From Ruminococcus sp. (GTDB taxonomy: Bacteria; Bacillota; Clostridia; Oscillospirales; Ruminococcaceae): 14,730 bases of DNA. Under the pieces are notes generated by a model that saw only the letters and a list, made by a program, of their open reading frames with translations, did no database searches and was not told the DNA's origin. The stretch is from the NCBI GenBank assembly GCA_024697705.1, contig JAILFF010000018.1:1-14730 (forward strand). The letters are read 5' to 3'. The translations under genes were made by a program, and so were the position numbers. Shown here one piece after another: positions 7,055 to 13,367 of this stretch. The first letter of the stretch is position 1, and the number at the start of each line of letters is the position of its first letter.

Positions 7055-7121
7055 TTAAGGATACACCGCACAAAGATTGTGCGCAAAGCCGTCAGGCGGT
7101 CTTTGCGCGGTGTATCCTTAA
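7055..7121 (-). ncRNA. Nested 67-bp palindrome forming the 5' end of the HAD lipoprotein transcript
   Basis: The 15-bp outer arms are perfect: TTAAGGATACACCGC at 7055-7069 and its complement at 7107-7121. Inside are two further hairpins, GCACA/TGTGC (7068-7082) and GCGCAAAG/CTTTGCGC (7081-7108, extended by CCG/CGG). This gives a closing stem with two branches. On the minus strand the -10 box at 7125-7130 places the transcript start at about 7118, inside the right arm, so the mRNA would begin with this structure. No T-tract follows, so it is not a terminator. It may be a 5' stability hairpin, a cis-regulatory RNA or a small mobile repeat. I do not recognise a known riboswitch. Confidence 0.55.
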
Positions 7122-7124
7122 TTA

Positions 7125-7130
7125 ATTATA
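7125..7130 (-). promoter_or_regulatory. Extended -10 box of the HAD lipoprotein gene
   Basis: On the minus strand it reads TGATATAAT, a perfect -10 hexamer with TG extension. No clear -35 is present. It is about 120 bases upstream of the start codon. Confidence 0.6.
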
Positions 7131-7225
7131 TCATACTTACGGCGAAAAAAAATCACTGCTTTGGTGAATAATTCGCTTTTTTATTATGTCGGTTTTTGTA
7201 TGAGCCCCGTATTGAAAACAAAGAC

Positions 7226-7254
7226 TTGCTTTTTTCATAAAACTGTGATATAAT
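7226..7254 (+). promoter_or_regulatory. Sigma-A promoter of the ParB-BMP fusion gene
   Basis: -35 TTGCTT (7226-7231), a 17-base spacer and -10 TATAAT (7249-7254) with TG extension (TGATATAAT). The predicted start near 7261 gives a leader of about 36 bases. Confidence 0.85.
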
Positions 7255-7296
7255 AGAATCATAGCTCCGAAAATATGGAAAGGATGTGCAAAACAT

Positions 7297-9204
7297 ATGA
7301 GAACCGATTACAGAGCCGCAAAAAAACTCGCCGACGAAGCCGTTGCCGAGGCAAAGAAAAACAATAAAGAGCCCTATCTTCCCGTGCTCAACGCCCGCGA
7401 GGACATCAACAACTCGCTCAAGGTCGTAAAGCTCGGTATGATGGAGCTGCCTCTCGACCGTATCGTCGGAAACAAGGAACAGGGCAGGAACAACGCCTTC
7501 GCAAACAATTTCATGCCTCTTCTCGGAGAGACCTCGGAATTCGGCGTGAAGTGGTCGAAGCTCTACGATTCGTTCCTTGAAGAAGGTATCCGCGACGCGA
7601 TAATCGTCTACGAGTATATGAACGACTATTACGTTCAGGAGGGCAACAAGCGCGTTTCCGTCGCAAAATTCGGCGGAATGGAGTTCATTCTTGCCGACGT
7701 AGAAAGGATAATCCCCGCAAAAACGAACACCAAGGAATATCTGGCATATTCCGAGTATATGGATTTTTATGACGTTACGAAGAATCCGTATATCGTTTTT
7801 TCAAACACGGGGGATTACCTCAGACTTGCCGAGAACGTCGGCGCAGACCTCGAACACGAGTGGTCGGAAACGCTCAAAGCCGACCTTAAAGCGGCGTTTT
7901 TCAACTTCTGCAAGCGCTGCCGCGCCGAGCTGAAGCTTAACGATATACGCGCTCTATCAGAAGCTTTTCTCAGCTATATCTCCATATTCCCGCTGAAGAC
8001 CATCTTCCGCGACAGCGAGGAGCAGATAATAAAAAATATCCGCATGGCAAGAGCGGAGCTTATGGCGGGCAGCAGACTTGTCAACACACAGTTCCTCGAA
8101 TCGGTACCCGAAGCAGCCGAGCAGAAGAACCTGATACACCGCCTGCTCACGATGTCGAGGGGCTACACCGCGTCCTCGCCGCTCAGGGTCGGCTTTATCT
8201 ATGACGCGGACATCGAGGAATCCCGCTGGATAGACAGCCACGAGGCAGGCAGACTGTACGTTGACGAAATGACCGCCGACAACGTCGTTACCTCCGACTA
8301 CCTCGGAAACAGCGAAAACGTTCGCGAAATGATAGACAAAGCCGTAAAGGACGGCTGCGGCATCATATTCACCGTGTCGCCCTCGATGATGAACGAAGCT
8401 GTCAAGGCGGCTGTGCAGTACCCGAACGTGAAGATTCTCAACTGCTCCTTCGGCAACCCCGCCGCAACGGTAAGGTGCTACTACGGAAAGCTGTATGAAG
8501 CGTCGTTCCTTATGGGTATCCTCGCGGCGGACAAGCTGCTTGCGGAATACGGCGGCGCAGACGGCGAACGCAGGATCGGCTATCTCGTGAGAAACGGCGA
8601 CGCTTCCTGCATACGCGATCTCAATGCCTTCGCGATAGGCGTTTCGATGATCGACCCCAAATGCCGCATTTCGCTCAAAAACCTTACTGCGGGCGCTCCC
8701 GAAGCCTACCGCTCGGATTGGCAGAAGGAGGGTGTACGGCTCTACGCCGATTTCGACTGCTCGGACAAATCGGGGACATCGAGCCGTGCGGGGCTGTTCT
8801 TCATGGACGGCGGGAAGGACGTATACCTCGGCAAGCCGTTCTTCAACTGGGGAAAATACTATGTGCAGATCGTGCAGTCGGTCATCTCGGGAGTTTGGGA
8901 CGTGGGCGAGAAGCTGAAATTCTCGAACTCCGCAAGCTACTGGTTCGGACTCGCGACGGGCGTTGTGGACATATTCACTCCCGAGCTGCCGTACCAGACG
9001 AACAAGCTGCTTTCGTTCATCAAAAACGCGATGGTAAACGGCGGTCTCGACCCGTTCTCGGGAGAGATGCGTTCGGAAGGCGGAAAGCTGATACAGCAGA
9101 ACACGGCACGCAGCTCAAAGATCTCGGCGGAGCAGGAAAAGATGAACATGACCGACATAGCCGCAATGGACTGGCTGAACGAAAATATCGACGGAGAGAT
9201 CTGA
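7297..9204 (+). CDS. Cytoplasmic ParB-like / BMP (PnrA-type) substrate-binding fusion protein
   Basis: This 635-residue protein has no signal peptide, lipobox or membrane segment; it starts with a charged helix. Residues about 45-140 resemble the ParB/Srx-like N-terminal domain: LPLDRIVGNKEQGR matches ParB box I, and YVQEGNKRVSVAKFGG matches box II (GxRRxxAA type). Residues about 145-285 are helical and not recognised. Residues about 295-590 match the BMP family that binds purine nucleosides in PnrA/Med lipoproteins: LRVGFIYD, GCGIIFTVSPSMMNEAV, YPNVKIL, YYGKLYEASFLMGILAA, IGYLV, NAFAIGVSMIDP and NWGKYYVQIVQSVISG. The last 45 residues are a polar tail. BMP proteins are normally exported and feed an ABC importer. 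Here the absence of export signals argues for an intracellular sensor or regulator (inference). The gene is monocistronic. AAAGGA stands 12 bases before the ATG, a slightly long gap. Confidence 0.9.
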   Translation: MRTDYRAAKKLADEAVAEAKKNNKEPYLPVLNAREDINNSLKVVKLGMMELPLDRIVGNKEQGRNNAFANNFMPLLGETSEFGVKWSKLYDSFLEEGIRDAIIVYEYMNDYYVQEGNKRVSVAKFGGMEFILADVERIIPAKTNTKEYLAYSEYMDFYDVTKNPYIVFSNTGDYLRLAENVGADLEHEWSETLKADLKAAFFNFCKRCRAELKLNDIRALSEAFLSYISIFPLKTIFRDSEEQIIKNIRMARAELMAGSRLVNTQFLESVPEAAEQKNLIHRLLTMSRGYTASSPLRVGFIYDADIEESRWIDSHEAGRLYVDEMTADNVVTSDYLGNSENVREMIDKAVKDGCGIIFTVSPSMMNEAVKAAVQYPNVKILNCSFGNPAATVRCYYGKLYEASFLMGILAADKLLAEYGGADGERRIGYLVRNGDASCIRDLNAFAIGVSMIDPKCRISLKNLTAGAPEAYRSDWQKEGVRLYADFDCSDKSGTSSRAGLFFMDGGKDVYLGKPFFNWGKYYVQIVQSVISGVWDVGEKLKFSNSASYWFGLATGVVDIFTPELPYQTNKLLSFIKNAMVNGGLDPFSGEMRSEGGKLIQQNTARSSKISAEQEKMNMTDIAAMDWLNENIDGEI

Positions 9205-9377
9205 TATTATAAATGAGCATTTATATAGAAGATAAAAGATAAGAGATAAAAGATAAAAGATATATTTTAATCTCCGTGTTTGAAATATAAAACTAATATT
9301 TCACTGTTGCGTATTATATCTTTTATCTATTATCTTTAATCTTTTATCTTAAAGTAAATGCTCATTTATATATATCA
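9202..9377. repeat. 176-bp foldback element 1 with heptamer (GATAAAA) repeat arms
   Basis: The outer arms TGATAT-TATAAATGAGCAT (from 9202) and ATGCTCATTTATATATATCA (to 9377) are inverted copies with one gap. Inside them lie five heptamers on each side in strict 7-base period. Left (9231-9265): GATAAAA, GATAAGA, GATAAAA, GATAAAA, GATATAT. Right, read on the minus strand (9348-9314): GATAAAA, GATTAAA, GATAATA, GATAAAA, GATATAA. The centre holds another small hairpin, GAAATAT/ATATTTC. The left end includes the TGA stop codon of the ParB-BMP gene. No coding capacity is seen. It looks like a MITE-type or intergenic foldback repeat. Confidence 0.8.
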
Positions 9378-9388
9378 TAAATAATGCC

Positions 9389-9420
9389 AAAAGGCTTCCG
9401 GGAACAGAAGCCTTTTATTG
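9389..9420. terminator. Bidirectional terminator between the convergent ParB-BMP and lipoprotein genes
   Basis: AAAAGGCTTC (9389-9398) and GAAGCCTTTT (9407-9416) form a perfect 10-bp stem with an 8-base loop, with TTTTATTGTTAT on the plus side. It lies between the two converging genes and can serve both. Confidence 0.85.
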
Positions 9421-9436
9421 TTATGGTGCGATCGGT

Positions 9437-9922
9437 TCAATCGAACTTATAGCCCTTGAAATAATATCCGTCCTTTTCGGCAAAACCGACGGTATCGTCG
9501 TAGGCGGGCAGGTCGATGCTCTTTTCGTCAACGAGGCGGTTCTCCATGAACGCGACTATCTTCACCTTGTTCGCGTTATCGTCGTAGGCGTAATCTACCC
9601 TGACGGAATGATTTTCCACCGTGTAGGCTTCGCACACTACGCGCCCTTTGCCGTCGTAGAGGAACTTCATCTCGCCCGTTGTCGGGTCGTCAAGGGTCAT
9701 GTCGATCTTAACGAAATCGGCAGGAGCCTTGTAAAGCGGTTTAAGCTCGTCGGTGCTGAAATCGGGCAATTCCTCCGGCTGCTGCGTCTGCTGTGCCTGA
9801 GCAGAATCCCTCGACTGAGCGCGGGTGATCTCCGCCACCTCGCTTTTCTCAGCCTCCGAGCCGCACCCTGCAAGCACTGTCAGAGCTGCCGCAAGAAGGG
9901 CGGCAGCGCAAATCTTTTTCAT
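9437..9922 (-). CDS. Small lipoprotein, function unknown
   Basis: The protein is 161 residues from the ATG at 9922. I chose this start over the ATG at 9961 because it gives a clean lipoprotein signal (MKKICAAALLAAALTVLAGC, Cys20) and avoids overlap with the nucleotidyltransferase, whose stop is 7 bases upstream. The tight spacing suggests translational coupling. Residues about 21-55 are a Glu/Gln/Ala/Ser linker. Residues about 70-161 are a small beta-rich domain with a run of strands (KFLYDGKGRVVCEAYTVENH, VRVDYAYDDNANKVKIVAF, GYYFKGYKFD) that resembles a repeated YD-type strand pair. I do not recognise a family. It is the second gene of the nucleotidyltransferase operon, but nothing else ties the two functions. 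Confidence 0.8.
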   Translation of the reverse strand: MKKICAAALLAAALTVLAGCGSEAEKSEVAEITRAQSRDSAQAQQTQQPEELPDFSTDELKPLYKAPADFVKIDMTLDDPTTGEMKFLYDGKGRVVCEAYTVENHSVRVDYAYDDNANKVKIVAFMENRLVDEKSIDLPAYDDTVGFAEKDGYYFKGYKFD

Positions 9923-9929
9923 TTTCCTA

Positions 9930-10853
9930 TCAATCCTTCCAAAGCCTTTCGGGATAAACACCCGCCGCGATGTTCTCGCGGACAGCCTCCTGCGCCGCTA
10001 TCCTGTCGCGGGCGCTTGTCATGCCGAACCATTTGTCCTGCGTTTCTATCATGCGGCAGTCTGCCTCGCCGCGGTGAAGCATATCATTGATAACGGTGGG
10101 CAGCAGAAATTCCGAGCCCGCGTCGGTGCCGCTCTTTTCGAGGAACTTCACAAACTCGTCGTCCAGTCTGCCGATAAACTCGGCGGGGCAAGCCCACATA
10201 TTCATCGAAACGTGCGAATCGCGGCTGATCTCTTTCGTGGTCTCGGCGCCCTTTGCGGTAAGCGCTATTACTCTGCCGTCCTCGTCGCGGATACCGTAGG
10301 TCTCGGTGATGTCGGTCAGCATATCGTTCTCGTCGGCTGTGCATACGCCGCGTGTTACCGAGCCCTCGCGGCTCAAAGTATTCCCGAGGATAAATCCGGG
10401 CATGGCAAGGTGAAGCCTGCCGTTGTCGGCAGAACCCTTCACGAGAAAATCATGCATGGAAACGAAAGCCTGTCTGCCGTAAACGTCGTCGGCGTTTATA
10501 ACGGCGAAGGGCTCGTTCACAACGCCCTTGCAGGCAAGCACGGCATGACCGGTGCCCCAGGGCTTAACGCGCTCCAAGTGCTTGAATTCGGCCGGAACGT
10601 CCTCGGTCTGCTGATAAACGTAATCGGTCTCGATCTGTCTGCCGATGCGCGAGCCTATCATATCATCGAAAGCCTGTTTTATATCTCGTCTAATAATAAA
10701 CACTACCTTTTCAAAGCCCGCCGCTTTGGCGTCGTAGATAGAGTAGTCCATGATTATCTCGTTGTTGGGACCTATGGGGTCGAGCTGCTTTATCCTGCCC
10801 TCGCCGTAGCGGGTGCCGAGACCGGCTGCCATTATTACAAGCGTTGTTTTCAT
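9930..10853 (-). CDS. Sugar-phosphate nucleotidyltransferase family protein
   Basis: This 307-residue enzyme starts at ATG 10853, with GGGAG 8-10 bases upstream; an in-frame TTG 15 bases earlier is a weaker start. Residues about 3-25 hold the nucleotide-binding signature of the NTP_transferase family (VIMAAGLGTRYGEGRIKQL). Residues about 95-130 hold WGTGHAVL and FAVINADDVYG, where the Asp pair would bind metal and nucleotide. Such enzymes join a nucleoside triphosphate and a sugar phosphate or similar alcohol phosphate, to give activated units for polysaccharide, teichoic acid or lipid head groups. I cannot tell which substrate is used. No lbH or acyltransferase domain follows, so this is a stand-alone catalytic domain. 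The unknown lipoprotein follows 7 bases after the stop. A strong sigma-A promoter lies about 40 bases upstream. Confidence 0.88.
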   Translation of the reverse strand: MKTTLVIMAAGLGTRYGEGRIKQLDPIGPNNEIIMDYSIYDAKAAGFEKVVFIIRRDIKQAFDDMIGSRIGRQIETDYVYQQTEDVPAEFKHLERVKPWGTGHAVLACKGVVNEPFAVINADDVYGRQAFVSMHDFLVKGSADNGRLHLAMPGFILGNTLSREGSVTRGVCTADENDMLTDITETYGIRDEDGRVIALTAKGAETTKEISRDSHVSMNMWACPAEFIGRLDDEFVKFLEKSGTDAGSEFLLPTVINDMLHRGEADCRMIETQDKWFGMTSARDRIAAQEAVRENIAAGVYPERLWKD

Positions 10854-10892
10854 TGTGTCATCTCCCAAAAAATCAATTTATTCATAAATATT

Positions 10893-10921
10893 ATTATCTC
10901 ATATTTTGCACCGAATGTCAA
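10893..10921 (-). promoter_or_regulatory. Sigma-A promoter of the nucleotidyltransferase operon
   Basis: On the minus strand, -35 TTGACA (10916-10921, perfect), a 17-base spacer and -10 GATAAT (10893-10898) with TG extension (TGAGATAAT). It is about 40 bases upstream of the start codon at 10853. Confidence 0.88.
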
Positions 10922-11015
10922 CAAGAAATGCGTGTTTTCGTCCGAATAATAAAACCCCGCCGTATTTACTCGGTCAAAAATTATTGAAGTGTACTAAATT
11001 TTCGCATAATGATGA

Positions 11016-11044
11016 TTGACAACGGCTCGGTTTTGGGGTATACT
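11016..11044 (+). promoter_or_regulatory. Sigma-A promoter of the short-chain dehydrogenase gene
   Basis: -35 TTGACA (11016-11021), a 17-base spacer and -10 TATACT (11039-11044). The predicted start near 11051 leaves a leader of about 120 bases before the ATG at 11172. Confidence 0.85.
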
Positions 11045-11065
11045 ATTATATAGAATAAAATATTT

Positions 11066-11163
11066 CGCGGTTCGGTACGCTTAAACCGCGGCAGAACCGC
11101 ATTTACGGTATAATGAAAAACACCCGGGCATCGGCGCGAGTAAATCACCTTTTTGAAAGGAGC
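11066..11163 (+). promoter_or_regulatory. Hairpin-rich leader with competing stems upstream of the dehydrogenase
   Basis: GCGGTT at 11067-11072 can pair either with AACCGC at 11084-11089 or, as GCGGTTC, with GAACCGC at 11094-11100; both cannot form at once. Further on, ATTTAC (11101-11106) and GTAAAT (11140-11145) can close a larger loop. CCTTT-TTG-AAAGG then overlaps the ribosome-binding site AAAGGAG. I see no T-tract terminator and no known riboswitch, so regulation of translation is a possibility only. Confidence 0.35.
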
Positions 11164-11171
11164 ATATCATC

Positions 11172-11942
11172 ATGAAAAAATGGGCAGTTATCACAGGGGC
11201 AAGTTCGGGCATAGGCAGGGAGCTTGCGAAGCTTTATTCGACAAGGGGCTTTGACGTTATCCTTGTCGCCCGCCGCCGCGACAGGCTCGAAGAGCTTGCC
11301 GATACGCTCAAATGCGACACAAAGATAATCGAGGCAGACCTTTCCGACCGCGACACCTGCAAGGCGCTTTTCGGCGAGGTCAGCGACATGAACGTGCAGC
11401 TGCTCATCAACTGCGCGGGCTTCGGCGCGGTCGGCACCTACGAACAGCTCGACCTCGACAAGCAGATAAAAATGATCGACGTCAACTGCACCGCCGCCGC
11501 GATACTCACGCATGATTTTCTCAAGGACTTCCGCTACCGCGACAGCGGCGCGATACTGAACGTCGCGTCATCGGCGGGGCTTATGCCGGGAGGTCCCAAC
11601 ATGGCGATGTACTACGCTACAAAGTCGTTCATCGTTTCGCTTACGAACGGCATTTACGAGGAGCTTAAGTCGGCGGGCAGCCATGTAAAGATCGCGGCGC
11701 TCTGTCCCGGACCCGTCAACACCGAGTTCAATGATGTGGCGGAGGTCAAGTTCATGACGAAGGGCATCACTCCTCAATATTGCGCCAAGTGTGCCGCGAG
11801 GGGGCTTGACCGCGGCGACCGCATTATTATCCCCGAGAACATTTTCGCCGCCGCGAAAACCGCTTCAAAGATCATCCCCGAGGGCGTAAGCATGAAGATC
11901 GCGGGATTTTATCAGAAAGGCAAGCTCGGCGGGCTGCTGTAA
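11172..11942 (+). CDS. Short-chain dehydrogenase/reductase (SDR family)
   Basis: This 256-residue classical SDR shows all key motifs. The NAD(P)-binding glycine motif is TGASSGIG at 8-15, and the adenine-ring Asp is in EADLSD (about 55-59). NCAG at 80-83 is a common variant of NNAG. The structural Asn is N105. The catalytic triad is S133/S134, Y147 and K151 (YYATK), followed by PG at 179-180. The ARRR at 34-37 after the second strand suggests a preference for NADPH. The protein resembles the YqjQ/DltE-like general oxidoreductases in which substrate cannot be read from sequence. AAAGGAG lies 8 bases before the ATG. It stands alone, with its own promoter and a long structured leader, and is followed by foldback element 2. 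Confidence 0.92.
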   Translation: MKKWAVITGASSGIGRELAKLYSTRGFDVILVARRRDRLEELADTLKCDTKIIEADLSDRDTCKALFGEVSDMNVQLLINCAGFGAVGTYEQLDLDKQIKMIDVNCTAAAILTHDFLKDFRYRDSGAILNVASSAGLMPGGPNMAMYYATKSFIVSLTNGIYEELKSAGSHVKIAALCPGPVNTEFNDVAEVKFMTKGITPQYCAKCAARGLDRGDRIIIPENIFAAAKTASKIIPEGVSMKIAGFYQKGKLGGLL

Positions 11943-11943
11943 G

Positions 11944-12072
11944 CAAAGTGAATAGTTAACAGTTAACAGTGAACAGTTAAGGAGCGCCTTCGGCGTGAAT
12001 TTGAAAATAATTGATCCGTGAGCGAAGCGAACACATTAACTGTTCACTATTCACTATAAACTGTTAACTTTT
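11944..12072. repeat. Foldback element 2 with heptamer (GTTAACA / GTGAATA) repeat arms
   Basis: The left arm (11949-11981) reads GTGAATA, GTTAACA, GTTAACA, GTGAACA, GTTAA in strict 7-base period. The right arm (12036-12068), read on the minus strand, is GTTAACA, GTTTATA, GTGAATA, GTGAACA, GTTAA. The innermost 13 bases of the arms are identical. The centre holds a CGCC-TTC-GGCG hairpin and a GAGCGAAGCGAA stretch. It begins right after the dehydrogenase stop and carries no open frame. It has the same design as foldback element 1 but a different heptamer. Confidence 0.75.
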
Positions 12073-12184
12073 CATCCGATTGTCTATAATGCCTAATTAT
12101 CCCCCGCTCTTTCCGACAATTGCGGCAATGTGCATAAACTTGTTCTTTTCGCCGTTTTTGTGCAAAAAATCAGTTCATTTGCTA

Positions 12185-12213
12185 TGGACAAACCGCGATA
12201 AATATTGTATAAT
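12185..12213 (+). promoter_or_regulatory. Sigma-A promoter of the rsmD-coaD operon
   Basis: -35 TGGACA (12185-12190, one base off), a 17-base spacer and -10 TATAAT (12208-12213). The predicted leader is about 30 bases. Confidence 0.85.
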
Positions 12214-12249
12214 AAACTATATGAAAAAACTTTGTAAGGAATTTTAATT

Positions 12250-12804
12250 ATGAGAGTTATAACCGGTTCGGCGAGGGGCAGAAAGCTTAAAACGCTCGAC
12301 TCGCTTGATATAAGACCTACTCCCGACGCGGTCAAGGAGGCAATTTTTTCCGTGATCCAGTTCGACGTCCCGCACGCCGCCGTGCTCGATCTTTTCGCAG
12401 GCAGCGGTCAGCTGGGCATCGAGGCTCTTAGCCGCGGCGCGAAGCACTGCGTTTTCGTTGATATGAGCTCCGCCGCCGTGGAGATCGTCCGCGATAATCT
12501 TGAAACCTGCAAGATCCCCCGCGGACAGACAAAGATCCTCCACATGGACAGCACGGAATACGCGAAGGTGGCAAAGGGCGGCTTTGATATCGCCTTTCTC
12601 GATCCGCCCTACCGAAACGGACTGCTTGAAAAAGTCCTGCCGTTTCTGGGCGATAAGATGAACCCCGCCGCGTTCGTCATCTGCGAGCATGAATCGGAGC
12701 TTACCCTGCCCGACGAATACCCCGGGCTCACGCTCCACAAAAGATACCGCTACGGTAAGGTCGCCGTGACCGTTTACCGCAGACCCACGGAGGACGACGA
12801 ATGA
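12250..12804 (+). CDS. rsmD: 16S rRNA (guanine(966)-N(2))-methyltransferase RsmD
   Basis: This is a 184-residue class I SAM-dependent methyltransferase of the usual RsmD length. It starts with the typical MRVITGSARGRKL. Residues 22-35 (RPTPDAVKEAIFSV) fit the conserved RPT...KEA.F.. stretch. The SAM-binding motif is LDLFAGSGQLGIEALSRGA (46-64), and FLDPPY (116-121) is the N6/N2-amine methyltransferase catalytic motif. It methylates G966 of 16S rRNA in the assembled small subunit. AAGGA stands 9 bases before the ATG. Its last codons overlap the coaD start by four bases (ATGA), so the two are translationally coupled, an arrangement found widely in Firmicutes. Confidence 0.96.
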   Translation: MRVITGSARGRKLKTLDSLDIRPTPDAVKEAIFSVIQFDVPHAAVLDLFAGSGQLGIEALSRGAKHCVFVDMSSAAVEIVRDNLETCKIPRGQTKILHMDSTEYAKVAKGGFDIAFLDPPYRNGLLEKVLPFLGDKMNPAAFVICEHESELTLPDEYPGLTLHKRYRYGKVAVTVYRRPTEDDE

Positions 12805-13313
12805 GCAGCGAAGCACCAAGAAAACGCATAGCCGTCTGCCCGGGCAGCTTTGATCCCATCACCAAAGGGCATATCGACATCATCGAACGCGCCGCCAAGC
12901 TGTTCGACAAGGTGATCGTGCTGGTATCGTTCAACCCGAACAAAAGCGGCAGCGCGTCGTTCAGTATCGAAGAACGCATGATGCTGATACTCAAAGTCAC
13001 GAAGCACCTCGAAAACGTGCTTGTGGACTGTCATCACGGGCTGCTTGCGGAGTATCTCGAACGCACTCACGCCTGCGCTATCGTCAAGGGGCTGCGAGCC
13101 GTTTCGGATTTCGAGTACGAATTTCAGATGGCGCTCGCGAACAAGCAGCTTTATCCCGAAGCGGAGACCGTGTTCCTCACGACGAGCACCGAGAATATGT
13201 ATCTTTCGTCGAGCGTGGTAAAGCAGATCGCGGGCTTGGGCGGAGATATTTCGAGCTTTGTGCCGCAGGAAATACTTGAAGATATAAATTCAAGGCTTTT
13301 CAGGAAGATCTGA
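12801..13313 (+). CDS. coaD: Phosphopantetheine adenylyltransferase CoaD
   Basis: This 170-residue enzyme makes dephospho-CoA from 4'-phosphopantetheine and ATP, the fourth step of CoA synthesis in the cytoplasm. The nucleotidyltransferase signature is CPGSFDPITKGH (13-24), with the TxGH motif at 21-24. KGLRAVSDFEYEFQMA (96-111) and YLSSSVVKQ (134-142, the ISSS-type motif) complete the active site. The residue before PGSFDP is Cys where many homologues have Tyr. The N-terminus carries about 8 extra residues before the first strand; the start is set by the ATGA overlap with rsmD, and a later start is less likely. It is followed after 54 bases by the coiled-coil gene. Confidence 0.96.
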   Translation: MSSEAPRKRIAVCPGSFDPITKGHIDIIERAAKLFDKVIVLVSFNPNKSGSASFSIEERMMLILKVTKHLENVLVDCHHGLLAEYLERTHACAIVKGLRAVSDFEYEFQMALANKQLYPEAETVFLTTSTENMYLSSSVVKQIAGLGGDISSFVPQEILEDINSRLFRKI

Positions 13314-13367
13314 CAGGCTTGTCTAATTCTAATAAAGAATACCAATTCAAGAAAGGATGTTCCATAA

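Larger units (their letters stand above)
11943..12249. other. 307-bp intergenic region before rsmD
   Basis: It holds foldback element 2 (to 12072) and the rsmD promoter (12185-12213). The stretch 12073-12184 is AT-rich with no gene or motif I can support. No separate terminator for the dehydrogenase is seen; the foldback may serve. Confidence 0.6.

Noticed and set aside
8661..9212. 183-codon plus-strand frame overlapping the ParB-BMP gene
   Set aside because: It is out of frame with a gene that has continuous BMP-family motifs to 9204; the shadow has no recognisable domain or start signal.
9231..9348. Possible CRISPR-like array in the heptamer repeats
   Set aside because: The units are 7 bases with no spacers and are arranged in inverted arms, and there are no cas genes.
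9825..10949. 374-codon plus-strand open frame
   Set aside because: It lies antisense to the nucleotidyltransferase, whose motifs are clear, and runs over the promoter and lipoprotein start. Long antisense frames are expected with this codon use.
11109..11114. Second -10-like TATAAT in the dehydrogenase leader
   Set aside because: No -35 or TG extension is found at a suitable distance, and a much better promoter lies at 11016-11044; it could still be a weak secondary start.
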